From Prorocentrum cordatum (Eukaryota; Sar; Dinophyceae; Prorocentrales; Prorocentraceae), in contig CAUYUJ010001741.1 of assembly GCA_963575745.1 (NCBI GenBank), positions 64,001 through 97,635 of the forward strand: a stretch of 33,635 bases of DNA, written 5' to 3'. The position numbers were made by a program, and so were the translations under genes. The notes beneath the pieces were generated by a model. That model was not told where the DNA came from and made no database searches. It saw only the letters and a program-made list of their open reading frames with translations. Of this stretch, positions 19,641-30,100 are shown piece after piece. Each line of letters opens with the position of its first letter. Within the stretch, counting starts at the first letter, position 1.

Positions 19641-20400
19641 TATATATATACACACTAGAACCTTTGTGCGGTCGCAGAGACGCATCAGCCAACGCCACGC
19701 ATGCGTCGCAATCGCCACCGCATGGGCTTTGCAAACCAAGTCGCGGATGGGCGGGTGGGATATTTGCAAGAGCATGGGATGTGTCAACTCGTTTACCAAA
19801 AACAGCTACACTCCATAGATTTCACACCACCTATTGCACCAAACAGATGCACCACGCCAATGGCACAACATATATTGCGCACCAAACAGATTCTCATTCA
19901 CTACCCCCCAGAACTTATCGGCAACCCTCTGCGCATTGCAATTTACATGCGATTCTGCCCCATCGCCGATCCTAGATATGAGTTCGCACCATCCCAGTGG
20001 GGCCGGCATTGACCGCCCCCCGCCATCCTCCGCAAAAACATCTATGCCCGCACACTCGTATATCAAATATCATCACGTTTCAAAGACCACACGCGCGCGT
20101 CGTCGCGCGCGCATGCCGAAATCCGTCAAAAAACTTCTGCTTCTTGAGGATTGAACCGAGTGTCCAATATAAGATATATATATATATATAATATGGCTCA
20201 CAACACATATATTGCGAAAAAACTTACGCGCGCGCTCATGCAACTTCTTGAAGAAAAAAGCAAAAAGGTGCTTCATGATCTTCAAAAAACATGCTACCAA
20301 ACGGGCTTCGCGCCCGCGCATGTCGAAATCGTTCGAACGCCCTTTGCGCGCGTGCCGTCGCGAGCATTCTCTGGACCCCCCACAACATCTTGCGACGTAC
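19640..20400 (+). repeat. composite module, copy 1
   Basis: Ordered blocks: TTTGCAAACCAAG with GGATGGGCGGGTGGGAT and TCAACTCGTTTACCAAAAAC (19727-19805); TTGCACC/ACAACATA words; GAGTTCGCACCATCCCAG (about 19980); GTCGCGCGCGCATGCCGAAATCCGTC (about 20101); AACATGCTACCAAACGGGC (about 20286) with TGCCGTCGCGAG. The same blocks in the same order occur at 22690-23500. No coding content is seen. Confidence 0.75.
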
Positions 20401-20722
20401 CCAGCCAATTTGCATCAAGTGGCCCGATCAATCGGCGAGCATCGTCATGAAGTACGGCAGTGCAAGCGCGATGCGTGCATGTGCGCGCTTGATGGGATGC
20501 GCATATAATGCACGACCCAGAGGGTATCGATCACATGGACGAGATTGCAGGGTCTACGCTCGAAGAAGGACGGGGGCGAGGACGAGGGGCAGGGGGGGCC
20601 GCAGCAGCAGAGAGAAGGTCACAGGGGGAAGAGGACCACGACGAGAGAGGCGAGGCGAGAAAGAAGACCACTGTTTTCCAGCAAGGCGCTGAAGATGCAG
20701 CGCTGCCTGCGCCATGTTATAG

Positions 20723-21033
20723 TTAATGCAAAAAGCGGGCGAAGCCTAGCTCGTCCGCTAGCTTCTCCGCCTCCGCCCTGCACTTCTCAGCGCGGGAGTT
20801 AAACGCCCGCAGGCGCGCCGCCAAGTCTGCGGGCGGGCCGCGGGATGAGAACTCAAGATCGGGTTGGCGCACCATCAGTAGGTCGGCCACCGTCGTCGCC
20901 CTGGGCAGCATCACGTAAAGATGTAGCCAGAGCGCGTCCTTGTCCTCCGCGCCCTTGCACCCGGCGTCGACAATGACTCCGCGGGTCATGGTGCGGCCCT
21001 GGCAGGCCGTGGCAACCGTTTCGCAAATCGCAG
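20723..21033 (-). pseudogene. C-terminal exon of an SF1 (Pif1/UvrD-like) helicase, fragment
   Basis: Read on the minus strand: AICETVATACQGRTMTRGVIVDAG, then LWLHLYVMLPRATTVADLLMVR, then a charged helical tail ending GFARFLH and TAA at 20723-20725. T-x-A-x-Q-G-x-T is the usual form of motif V/Va, and YVMLPRAT corresponds to motif VI (commonly YVALSRAT) of superfamily-1 helicases, which unwind DNA using ATP. The motif VI Arg is kept, but the usual Ser before it is Pro. Walker A/B motifs and motifs III-IV are absent; upstream sequence is the ~102-bp array. This is therefore either the last exon of a gene whose other exons lie beyond the array, or a truncated copy. Family assignment rests on these two motifs. 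Confidence 0.55.
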
Positions 21034-21862
21034 CCCCCCACGCATGGCGCGCCCCATTCTGGTCTGCGGTGAGTGCCCCCTCTGCCGGCCTCCCCAGCAG
21101 CCCTCGAGTGGCGACAGTTTCGCAGATCGCAGCCCCCCAGGGATGGCGCGCTATTATTCTGATTTGCGGCGAGTACCCTCTCTGCTGGCCCCCCCAGCAG
21201 CCCTAGCAAGTGGCCACAGTTTCTCAGATCGCAGCCCCCCAGGGATGGCGCGCCATTGTTTTGGCATGCGGTGAGCACCCTCTCTGCTGGCCTCCCCCTC
21301 CCCAGCAGCGTCGAAAGTGGCAACGGTTTCGCAGATCGCAAACCCCCAGGGATGGCACGCTATTATTCTAGTCTGCGGTGTGTACCCTCTCTGCTGGCCC
21401 CCCCAGCAGCCCTCGAGATGACGACAGTTTCGCAGATCGCAGCCCCCCAGGGATGGCGCGCCATTGTTCTGACCTGCGGTGAGCACCCTCTGCTGGCCTC
21501 CCCCGCAGCCCTCGAAAGTGGCAACCGTCTCGCAGATCGCAGCCCCCCGCGTATGGCGCGCGATTATTCTGGTCTGCGGTGAGCACCCTCTCTGCTGGCC
21601 TCCCCGGCAGCCCTCGAAAGTGACAGCGGTTTCGCAGATCGCAGCCCCCCAAGGATGGCGCGCTATTATTCTGGTCCGCGGTGAGCGCCCTCTCTGCTGG
21701 CCTCCCCAGCAGCCCTCGAAAGTGGCGAAAGTTTCGCAGATCGCATCCCCCCTGGGACGGCGCGTTATTATTTTGGTCTGCGGTGAGCACCCTCTCTGCT
21801 GGCCTCCCCAGCAGCCCTCGAAAGCGGCAACAGTTTCGCAGATCGCAGCCCCCTGGGTCCGC
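21015..21862. repeat. nine-copy ~102-bp tandem array adjoining the helicase exon
   Basis: TTCGCAGATCGCAGCCCCCC recurs near 21022, 21121, 21223, 21330, 21431, 21531, 21632, 21734 and 21837 (spacing 99-107). Each unit contains CTGCTGG-n5-CCAGCAG (a short hairpin), GGTGAGCACCC and GATGGCGCGC(T/C)ATT. The unit at 21022 overlaps the start of the helicase coding fragment. Both strands stay largely open because the period is close to a multiple of three. Confidence 0.9.
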
Positions 21863-22029
21863 GAGGGGGAGGGGGGAGAGAGGGCGGAAGGAGAAGCGCA
21901 GGCGGTGCTCTATTCAAAACAAGAACCCAACACAGGAGGAAGAGGGATGAGGGGAGGAGGAGGAGAAGGAAGGAAGGAAACGCGACCCCACTGCTTTCTT
22001 CAAAACAACAACCCAACCGAGGAGGGTTG

Positions 22030-22320
22030 GGAACAAAAAATGCACGCGGGCCCGTCGTCGCGCGCGCGTGCCGAAATCCGTCAAAAACCGTCCGTCGGTT
22101 TCGTAATGGTTTCAAAACCGAGTGTTGAAGAAACATACCAAAAAAACCTGGCTCCGCAACATCAGATTTCAAACGTGCGCTCGCGCTCCTGAAAATTCTT
22201 AAGGAACCATGGGTTTCCAACATTTTCGCCGGATTCTCCCGAACGGGCCTCTGGCACCGCATGCCGGAATCATTCGCGCGCCATCGCGCGCGCGCTAGGG
22301 GGCGCGACCCGTGTCAAAGA
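22030..22320 (+). repeat. further copies of the GCGCGCATGCCGAAATCC element
   Basis: CGTCGTCGCGCGCGCGTGCCGAAATCCGTCAAAAACC (starting about 22050), then GGTTTCGTAATGG, AAGAAACATACC and CTCCGCAACATCAGATTT. This parallels 23230-23370 and 23525-23650. At about 22240-22300 a more degenerate copy (CGAACGGGCC, GCATGCCGGAATCATTCG) follows. The intervening 21862-22030 is purine-rich with no gene. Confidence 0.65.
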
Positions 22321-22329
22321 ATAGCATGA

Positions 22330-22680
22330 CATCATGCGGGCCACTCTCGCGCGTCGGCCGCGCGCGCATGTCGAACTCTCCCCGCAACCGTCGTCACCGA
22401 CGCGAAGGCGCCGTCATCGTCGCCGGCGTGATCAGCATCGGCGCCCGCACTGGCCGCGCCGTCGTCTTTGTCAACATCGCCACCAGCATCGCTACGATCA
22501 TCATCGTTTCCACCGTTGTCGGCGTTGCCATGATACCGCGCCCGCCCAAGTCGCCGCACTGAAGTGCCCGCTGGGATGTGCCCAGCGGTCAGCGCCACCG
22601 AGGCCTCGCCGGACCAGCTGGTCGCTGCACGCGCGTGCTTGGGTTGGCACCGCCGCAGATGGACCAGAGCACACCAAGCA
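22330..22680. other. gene-free stretch, nothing recognised
   Basis: Arginine/histidine-rich frames on both strands derive from CG-rich triplets (CGTCATCGTCGCC). No motif, start context or repeat is strong enough to annotate. Confidence 0.35.
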
Positions 22681-22689
22681 CTTGTCGCA

Positions 22690-23028
22690 ATCGACTCTAC
22701 ATTGGTTTTGCAAGCCAGGTTGTGGGTGGGTGGGATGTCCGCAAGAACATGTAATGCGTCAACTCGTTTGTCAAAAAACAATTGCACCGCATAGACTGCA
22801 CCACGTAGTTTGCACAATACATATTGCACATCATAGACTGCACCTCAAATACTGCACCACCCATGTTGCTAGACGAAGAGTGAACGACATACATAGCTCA
22901 ACATAGTTTGGATAACATTGATTGCACAACATATATTCTCCTTTCTAAAAAGAGAATAGACTCTACCCCCCCGGACTTAACGCTTCCCCCTGGGATAATA
23001 TAATCTCATCTAGTTAGTTCATATATAT

Positions 23029-23075
<47 letters not shown>

Positions 23076-23665
23076 GCACACTCGTCCATCCTAAATATGA
23101 AATCATACCATCCCAGGCAGGCCCGGTTCCCCCCCCTGAGGTTCCCTTGGAAAAAACACTATGCGGTGACATTTGTTGCTCTAACATGATATTTGTTCGC
23201 AAATCCCTTGCAAAAAAGGGACGAAGTGCACACGCGCGCGCCGTCGCGCGCGCATGCCGAAATCCTTCAAAAACCTTCGGTGCCGGAAGGATTTCGCAAT
23301 CGAATTTCCAAAAAACATACAACAACACTGGGTTTCGCAACACTGATTTGCTAAAAAAACTTCCGCGCCAGCTCTTGCGAAATCTGGAGAAAACCATTGG
23401 TTTTTTTAGACTTTCACAAAATGCTACCAAACGGGCGTCGCGCGCGCATATCGAAATCTGTCGAACGCCCTTGCGCGCGTGCCGTCGCGAGAATCCTCTG
23501 CAAAAAATAGGACGAAGTGCAGACGCGCGCGTCGTCGCGCGCGTACGCCGAAATCCTTCAAAACCCATCGGTTTCGGAAGGATTTCAAAATCGCGCGTCC
23601 GAAAAAAACTACAAAAACCCAAATTTTCGCAACACGGATTTTCAGCAAAAGCGTGCGCGCGCGCT
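22690..23665 (+). repeat. composite module, copy 2, with internal duplication
   Basis: It has the same block order as 19640-20400: TTTTGCAAGCCAGG with GTGGGTGGGATG and TCAACTCGTTTGTCAAAAAAC (22700-22785); TTGCAC/ACTGCACC words; a (TA)n tract (23038-23074); GAAATCATACCATCCCAG (about 23098); GTCGCGCGCGCATGCCGAAATCC (23244 and, as GTACGCC, 23536); AAATGCTACCAAACGGGCG (about 23420). The last part is present twice, about 290 bp apart. Confidence 0.75.
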
Positions 23666-23667
23666 CT

Positions 23668-23703
23668 TGCGTCGTCGTCGTCGTCGTCGTCCTCCCTCTT
23701 CCC

Positions 23704-23735
<32 letters not shown>

Positions 23736-24263
23736 TTCTGTCTTTCCTCGTCGTCGTCGTCGTCGTCGTCGTCGTCTTGGCGTCGTCGTCGCTTCCGTCG
23801 TCGCTGTCGCCGTGGTCGTCTTTCCTCCCTCGTCGTCGTCGTCGGCGTTTCGTCGTTGTCCCTCCTATTTCGTCGCCGTCGTCGTCGTCGTCGTCGTCTT
23901 CACTCCTGCCTCGTCGTTATCCTCCTCCCTCGTCGTCGTCGTCGTCCGTCGTCGGCGTCTTGTCGTCGTCCTTTCAATTTCGTCGCTGTCGTCGTCTTTG
24001 TCGTCGTTGTCGTCGTCTTCGTCTTCCCTCCTCCCTCGTCGTTGTCGTCGTCGGCGTCGTCGGCCTTCCTCCTTCTTCGTCGTTCGCGTCGTCGCCGTCT
24101 TCCCTCATCCATCGTCGTTGTCGTCGTTGTCGCCGTCGTCGTCCTCCCTCCTCCCTCGTCGTCGTCTTCGTGGGCGACGTCGTCGTCGTCGTCTTCGTCG
24201 TCGTCGTCGTCGTCGTCGGCGTCGGCGTCGTCGTCGTCTTCGTCGACGTCGACGTCGGCGGTG
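23668..24263. repeat. (GTC/CGT)n trinucleotide tract with TCCTCCCTC interruptions
   Basis: Long runs of CGT triplets broken by CTTTCCTC, CCTCCCTCG and similar words. The hundreds-of-residue Ser/Val/Arg frames on the plus strand come from this and the next tract. Confidence 0.95.
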
Positions 24264-24600
<337 letters not shown>

Positions 24601-24778
24601 ACCACTACTACTGCTCGTGCGTTTGCTCGCACCCCACGAAGCTCGTCGACGCACCAGAAAAATGCTAGGTATCCGAAGGGGGCCCCTGGTATCCTGGCAG
24701 CATTTTCCAATCGACACCAATCAACGACCTTCTGGTCTTTTCCTCCTTCAGGTCCCTCCCCCCGCCAACAGAATTGGC

Positions 24779-25040
24779 AATGCCGATTGCGGCAGCCCGT
24801 GTGCGCCACTGCGGCACGTGCTGCCTGGAGGGCGGCAGGTCCTCTCCGGGATGGAACGAAGCAAGAATGCCGATTACGGCAGCCCGCGTGCGCCACTGCA
24901 GCACGTGCTGCCTGGAGGGCGGCAGGTCCTCTCCGGGATGGAACGAAGCAAGAATGCCGATTACGGCAGCCCGTGTGCGCCACTGCAGCACGTGCTGCCT
25001 GGAGGGCGGCAGGTCCTCTCCGGGATGGAACGAAGCAAAA
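24779..25040. repeat. three tandem copies of an 87-bp unit
   Basis: AATGCCGATT starts units at 24779, 24866 and 24953. Each unit holds GGCAGCCCG(T/C)GTGCGCCAC, GGCACGTGCTGCCTGG, AGGGCGGCAGGTCC and GGGATGGAACGAAGCAA. Copies are nearly identical, so the duplication is recent. 87 is divisible by 3, which leaves 29-residue repeats open in several frames on both strands; no frame is favoured. Confidence 0.92.
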
Positions 25041-25089
25041 ATGCCAAGTCAAGAAAATCCGCCGACCCCTTTGGGATCTTTAGGTGCGT

Positions 25090-25500
25090 GAGATAATTCC
25101 CCCCCTTCACCTTCCCAGGGACCCCAAACTGAAAATGTGAGCACTCCTTTAGCGCCCGGTTTTATTTTTGCATTGGCGCCCTTTGCAAATGGCGACCAAG
25201 ACGGGCCAACCCCTGGCGCGCTTGGGCGTCTCAGTTTTGAGGGCATTTGCATAAGTGCCCTATGCAAATGGGCGATCGCGCAGGCCAACCCCCCTGGCCG
25301 ACCCCCGCTAAGCATTAGCGTCCTAACCAAAGAATCACCAGAACGAGCCACCCCTTGGCTGCTCTCGGGAAACCTGGATGCAAATTGCCCATCGCGCGGC
25401 CCACCCCGCCCCGATACCCTCCGCCCGTTCCGAACCCTTGCGGGAGCTGCACCCAGCTGCGCGAGCGCCATGCGCAAGTCGCCGCCACCCCCCTCCACCC
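25090..25500. repeat. degenerate TGCAAATGGGCGA repeats in a gene-free stretch
   Basis: TGCAAATGG.CGA...(G)GGCCAACCCC occurs near 25185 and 25264, with a third decayed copy near 25379 (TGCAAATTGCCCATCGCGCGGCC). I see no coding sequence. Confidence 0.55.
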
Positions 25501-25514
25501 CATCAACTCACCCG

Positions 25515-25870
25515 GGGTCCACTTGGGACGATTTTGGGGGTCTCTTGGGCCGTCTTGGGGCGGTATTGGGGGCCTTTTTCGGCCGTCTTGGAGCGGTTTT
25601 GGGAGACTCGTGGACGGTCTTGGAGCGTCGGAACCCAGAAAAAACGAGAAGGCCAAAAACCTAGAACAAAAAATAAAAATCAACGATTTTGGCTTGTCGG
25701 GGCTCTCTTAGGAGGCCTCTTGGGATGCTTTCGGGGCCTCATGGAGCTTTCTTGGAACGTCTTCGGGCCTTCCTGGCCATTCCTGAGGCTATCTATGCGC
25801 GTCTTGGAGCGCTCGCGGGCCGTCTTGGGCGGTCTCGAGCTTCTTTCAGCAGCCCCTGCGGCCTCCGGAG
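25515..25870. repeat. TTGGGGCC/TCTTGGG word repeat with conserved AT-richer core
   Basis: CTTGGGCCGTCTTGG words flank a core at about 25620-25690 (TTGGAGCGTCGGAACCC, AGAAAAAACGAGAAGGCC, ATCAACGATTTTGG). The core resembles the reverse complement of 32640-32735 and the cores of the long inverted-repeat arms. Confidence 0.7.
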
Positions 25871-25970
25871 CCCGGGACGCGGAAACCCTGTACAAACACA
25901 TGGAAAATAAGCCCAGGTACCCCCATGAAGGGTCGGGGCGCCTTTTTTCGGGGCCCGGGCCTGCTCCCCC

Positions 25971-25971
<1 letters not shown>

Positions 25972-26008
<37 letters not shown>
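25972..26008. repeat. (TA)n microsatellite
   Basis: About 18 TA units followed by TGTGTGTAGG. The flanks up to 26400 hold no recognisable gene on either strand. Confidence 0.95.
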
Positions 26009-26013
<5 letters not shown>

Positions 26014-26631
26014 AGGCGTTGTTGCACGATTGACGGCTTAGGTTGATGGCACGCCACGTCTGCGGACAGGGTCTGGGGTCGCGCGACGACGGTAATGGAC
26101 AGGGCCCACGTGGCACCGAGCACCAGATGCGGTGGCAATGGTAGGACGTCAGATGTGGTGCGGTCCAGCAATCCTGTTGTGCACCTCCCCCCCTTTCTCC
26201 CCCTTCCTTCCCCACTTGATATTTTTTGGTTTGAGTGCGGGGCGGCGGCGGCCGCTCGTCGCGATGCAGGGTCGGCCTCCCATGCAGGGCCCTTGGCCCC
26301 TTGGCGGTACCCGTGCAAGGTCCTCGGACGACCGTATTTCTGTCGGAACAAAATTTTTCAACAAAAAAACACCCGCCGAAGTTTTGAATTTGAGCGTGCG
26401 CGGCGCACCGGAGGCCAGGGCGCCGCCCATGATGGGCCCGCATGGGGAACTCCCGCGTCCCCAGAGGATGGTGCCGCCGCGGCCGCCCCCGAGGGTGGTG
26501 CTTCCGTCTGCTTGTCCGTTGTCCGCATGCCCCAGGGCCTCAGGGCCGAAGTTCCGTTCCAGGCGAGGCCGCCAGGGCCGCGGCCGCCGTCCACGCCTCC
26601 GCCGTCCATCGCGGCCCAGAGCGCAAAGGCA

Positions 26632-27085
26632 ATGTCGCCGATCATGCCCCCGCCGCCCGTGCCGACTATGGCGCGGGCCGCGGGGGCAGCGCCCGAGGGG
26701 GAGCCCTCGGCAAAACGCCTGCGGGGCAAGCCCCAGCCCTCTGGCGCGGCGGCAGCGCCCAGCTCGGGCACCATGTCTGGGGGCGCGCCTGCGACGGACG
26801 ATGATGCCGCGCAGGCCGCCTGTCCCCCTGTCTACGGTCGTGAGCACCAGATGTGGGAGGATGCGCTCAATTTCGCGTTCCACGCATGGGTGGACTCGCG
26901 TCGGGCGTGGATCAACTTCGAGGCTGCGATGCGGGCCGCGGGGCGGATGCAGTTGCTGGGAGAGGCATCTGGGGATGTGGCGCCAGAGAATGGCCCCGGT
27001 GCTGGGGTTGTGGCGCCAGAGAATGGCCCCGGCACCAGAGACTTTCTCGCCGTCCTCGATGGATCTTGCCCCCCTGTCAAAAGTG
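26632..27085 (+). CDS. possible exon encoding an Ala/Pro-rich hypothetical protein
   Basis: From ATG at 26632 the plus strand reads MSPIMPPPPVPTMARAAGAA, a basic SAKRLRGKP stretch that could act as a nuclear signal, an Ala/Gly/Ser linker, and then a better-conserved-looking segment: PPVYGREHQMWEDALNFAFH, AWVDSRRAWINFEAAMRAAG. A 30-bp tandem duplication (GTGGCGCCAGAGAATGGCCC, about 26977-27036) follows. The end shown is where coding character fades, not a stop codon, so a donor site may lie nearby. I do not recognise the family. The 3' end overlaps the far end of the LINE frame on the opposite strand. It may be the first exon of a gene or a shadow; moderate doubt. Confidence 0.3.
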
Positions 27086-27559
27086 ACCTCGTAAGGCCAC
27101 TGGGTGGAGTCGGAATCGGGAAAAGGGGAGTCGCGAACGGTTATCTCGTCGCCTGGCTCAAGTCTGATGTTGGCCCTGAGAGTGGTGGTGTGCAAGCGAC
27201 ATTCGCGGCAAAAGGTCGACGACCAGCGCGCAGTTGTAGAGTTGTCAGTCCTTGGGCATGGGAACCAACCTCTGCCGGGAGGCACCCACGCGGCGCGGCT
27301 ATGTGTGGCCTGCACCACCACCAGCCTGTCGTCTGGAATGCAGTGCCTGCTGACCACCGGGAGCCTCCGTATTTCGCCCCCAGCTCTGTCTGCGTGCCTT
27401 TGTGCGCGGGGCCCGGCAGCCCCACAAATTGCCCCTGTAGGCGGGGGATTCGGGTTGCACGTGTGGCAACGGTCGCGCCGCACGGTCCACGCGGCCGCTT
27501 CGTCGTGTCTGCCACTCCTGGAGGGGTCGCTCTCAGTCTGTTCGTCCTCATCGCTCTCT

Positions 27560-27876
27560 TCGTGGGGGTCAATGTCTGGGGTGGCCAACTCTCGTAGGAT
27601 GAGAGTGGCCGCGTCGCTTGCTTCCAGGGGAGTGGCAGTAAGGTTGACGCAGTAGCGGAAGGAGATCTGGTGTAACACTTTGGCCAGCAGCGGTCGGTGC
27701 CCGCCCTCGCTTGTGATCGCTTGGGCGAGGGTGGGCGGATCGTCGGGCCCACGGATGGTGTCCCAGACGAGAGCGGCCGCCGGGCACCAGTGCCAGACGT
27801 GCTCGGTCGTGGCTTCTCCCAGCCCACAGAGCGGGCAACGTCCGCGCGGCCCTCCCCTGGTCGGAGCCCCCCCGAG
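27560..27876 (-). pseudogene. LINE C-terminal zinc-motif region
   Basis: In frame with the preceding block across a TAG: RGRCPLCGLGEATTEHVWHW then C, a C-x2-C...H...H-x-C pattern (27784-27837) like the C-terminal zinc knuckle of LINE ORF2 proteins, followed by DDPPTLAQAITSEGG, HRPLLAKVLHQISFRYC and an acidic segment HEESDEDEQTESD. Further downstream, to about 27105, a Cys-rich tail (RCHTC, CRECR) may belong to the same protein. Confidence 0.6.
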
Positions 27877-27879
27877 CTA

Positions 27880-29229
27880 GCGCAGGCGCGAGCTTGTGAT
27901 CTCAAGGGGGGGGGGAATGTCAGGGGGGAGCGTTTGCCAGAGGGCGAGGGTGTGGGGCCCGTTGCCGATGCATGCGTTACACCAGGCAGCCCCCTCGTTA
28001 TTCGGGCCGGCTGTGATCTGCACTCTGCTGGCTGGCGCCCCGCAGGGACATCTGCGGGGTACTATTTCGTCATTCCCCCTGCGCCTTGCCGGGCCTGGCA
28101 GGCCGTTGCTGAGCACCCTTAGCACGTGGTGCGCGCAGGTGAAGGTGACGCAGTGCCGTCGCAGCTGCCACTCCTCACCCAACGAGGGCTGCCATCTTCT
28201 CCCTTGGCTGGTTTTTTGAAGCCAGGCGGTGAAGTGATGACTCTTCATCTGCGCCCAGGCCGCCACGTAGGTGATTATGCCGTATTGCCTGCCCCCCAAT
28301 AGGTGAGGTCGTTGCCTCGAGGTGAGCAAGGCCTGGGCGGCCTTTCGTTCTGTGATAATTTTGGGCCGCGGGGGATGTGCGTCTGGGGCCTGGGCTGCTC
28401 GGCCACTCCAGTTCAGCAGCTTGTTACATCTGGTGCTGGCCCGCTTCCTGAGTGTGCAGGGCCCCCAGAAGTCCCCGAGCGCGAACGCTCTTGCGGCAAC
28501 AGCGCGGGCTGTTGCTGCAGGGCACCTGGGTGCGCCCTGCACCTGGAAGCGTATGCCACGTCCGGTCAGGACTATGTCGGGGACCCAGGATGCCCCGGCC
28601 AGCCCGAGGGCAGTTCTCAACTGGGCGCACAATTCACGCTCCTGCGTCACGTCCGGGGGGGCGTAGTGGGCAGCGTAGGAGATCAGGGAGACCAGGTACG
28701 CGTTCCACGCAGCGGCCGTCCTGGAAGGAGACATCTTGGCCAGGTGCAGCGCAAGGGATCTCTCCCTCATCCTGGGGAGGGGGCGGTTCCACGTGCCCTT
28801 GCGTAATACCTCCTCTTGCTCTCCTGTGAGCCCTCCGTTCTCCGGGGGTTCGCCCCCTTCTGCTGCTCTGGATACTACCACTGCCCCCAGGCACGGCCAT
28901 TGCTCCCTCACCGCCGATCCTCCAGAGGGGGGGTGCTCTATGAGTGTGCGCCACCATCTTTGGTTTCCCGCAGGCACGAGCGCTGTCTTGAACGCGCAGC
29001 TGCAGGTGCGTTGGCAGTGTGTGCACCGTATGGGACCACGATCCCCCATGTAGCTGTTGATCAGAGCCTGGAGCAAGAGTGCAGGGAGCCCCGAGATGAG
29101 CACGCTGTCTCCATCCTGCTCAAATTGTACGGGGACCTCCTCCAGCGCTGCGCGGATCCGCGCGGCGCTGGAGGAGCCCCCCGCGCGCGGATCCGATGAC
29201 CCCCCCGACATCGATGTCGGGGGAGTCAT
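27880..29229 (-). pseudogene. LINE ORF2 region downstream of RT
   Basis: A 450-codon open stretch starting MTPPTSMSGGSSDPR (the first residues overlap the frame change). It contains VQFEQDGDSVLISGL, CTHCQRTCSCAFKTALVPAG, LGAVVVSRAAEGGE, RMRERSLALHLAKMSPSRTA, AAWNAYLVSLISYAAHYAPP and IRFQVQGAPRCPAATARAVA. From memory this succession is typical of the connection/thumb part of a LINE family common in dinoflagellates. It ends at TAG 27877-27879, beyond which the same frame continues into the zinc motif, so this stop is a lesion and not the natural end. Confidence 0.65.
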
Positions 29230-30100
29230 CGGTGCGCGCCCCCCTACATCTGCGCGCCTCGACCAAGAGCCCGGCGGCCTTGGCGGCCCAGGGGAGTGCG
29301 ATTGATGCGCGTAGAGCCTGTCTTGTTGTGCTTACAAGCGCGGCGAGGTCGTCTACGTATGTGGGGTCGTCTTCTCCTGTGATGGATGCGATGGCGCTTA
29401 TGAGAGGGTCGTATCCCTAGCTCCACAGGAGGGGGGAGGCGGTGCCACCCATGCCGACGGATCTGAGAAGGCCGGTTTCTGGCCCTTTGTACTTGCCCTT
29501 ACACGTCTTAACCTTCCGCTCGATAACCAAGGCTTTTAGGGCGTTGAGTAGCCATGAGGGGAGCCCCCACCTCGGTAGAAGGGCATCAACCCATTGGAGC
29601 GAAATCCTTTCGAACGCTTTGTTCTGATCGCAGAAGATGACGGCAGTGCAGGGGGCCTCGCCCAGACCTGAGGCGGTGCGCTCGATGTAGTCCTCTACCA
29701 CCGCGTGATGCCGACCGAGTAGCTAGGGCGGCCCAACCGGGACCCGGTGCGGTTGGTGGTCTGGGGGTAGCGCTCAAGTGTTGAGTAACCTTGGTGATGT
29801 TGGGACCACGCTGTCCCCCTCTCTTGGCCGCCTAATTGGGACTTCAGAGTGGTTCGACGACTGGGCCAATAAGGTCGGCCAGGGATGCTCCGTAGAGACG
29901 CCGCATGCAGGTGGGGAGCTGGAGCGGCCTCATGTCGGTGGGTCCTTCAGCGCCTGGTTTCTTCCCAATCCAGACCAGGAGGTCGACTGAGGGCCCCAGT
30001 ACCTCGTCGATGAGGTCCAGGTTGAGGTCCGCTGCGTACCAAGCCTGGGCGAGGAGGCAGGGGCCCGGGCCATGGCACTGTGCCCCCCCGCCTTCCATGC
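29230..30100 (-). pseudogene. reverse transcriptase domain of the LINE, broken
   Basis: Frame 1 block (30100-29850): LLVWIGKKPGAEGPTDMRPL, QLPTCMRRLYGASLADLIGP, the fingers region typical of LINE RTs. It runs through TGA and TAG into AAKRGGQRGPNITKVTQHL. After a frame change: VIFCDQNKAFERISLQW, which holds the motif A Asp (29627-29629), then LLRSVGMGGTASPLLWS (motif B region), TAG, and GYDPLISAIASITGEDDPTYVDDLAALVS with the catalytic YVDD of motif C at 29345-29359. RTs of this type copy element RNA at a nicked target. The catalytic Asp residues are still present although the frame is not, so decay seems fairly recent. Confidence 0.8.
29720..29850 (-). other. cluster of stops and a frame change inside the RT
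   Basis: TGA at 29844-29846 and a TAG four codons later interrupt the fingers frame, which then stays readable as AAKRGGQRGPNITKVTQHLS. Coding similarity then jumps to another frame near 29720, with a TAG at 29723-29725 on the entering side. Confidence 0.65.

Noticed and set aside
21015-21862. Regular repeats read as a CRISPR array
   Set aside because: The whole ~102-bp unit is repeated, not short repeats with unique spacers, and the genome is eukaryotic with no cas genes.
25137-26046. Plus-strand frames of 120-220 codons
   Set aside because: Low-complexity Pro/Ser/Arg composition from word repeats, no motif, no consistent frame.
27140-27165. TGGCTCAAG on the plus strand as a leader relic
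   Set aside because: Only about 10 of 22 positions match and no start codon or plus-strand gene follows.
27877-29725. Reassigned TAG codon, because three in-frame TAGs occur in the LINE
   Set aside because: A TGA and several frameshifts are also present, and the 14331 ORF ends naturally at TAG; decay is simpler.
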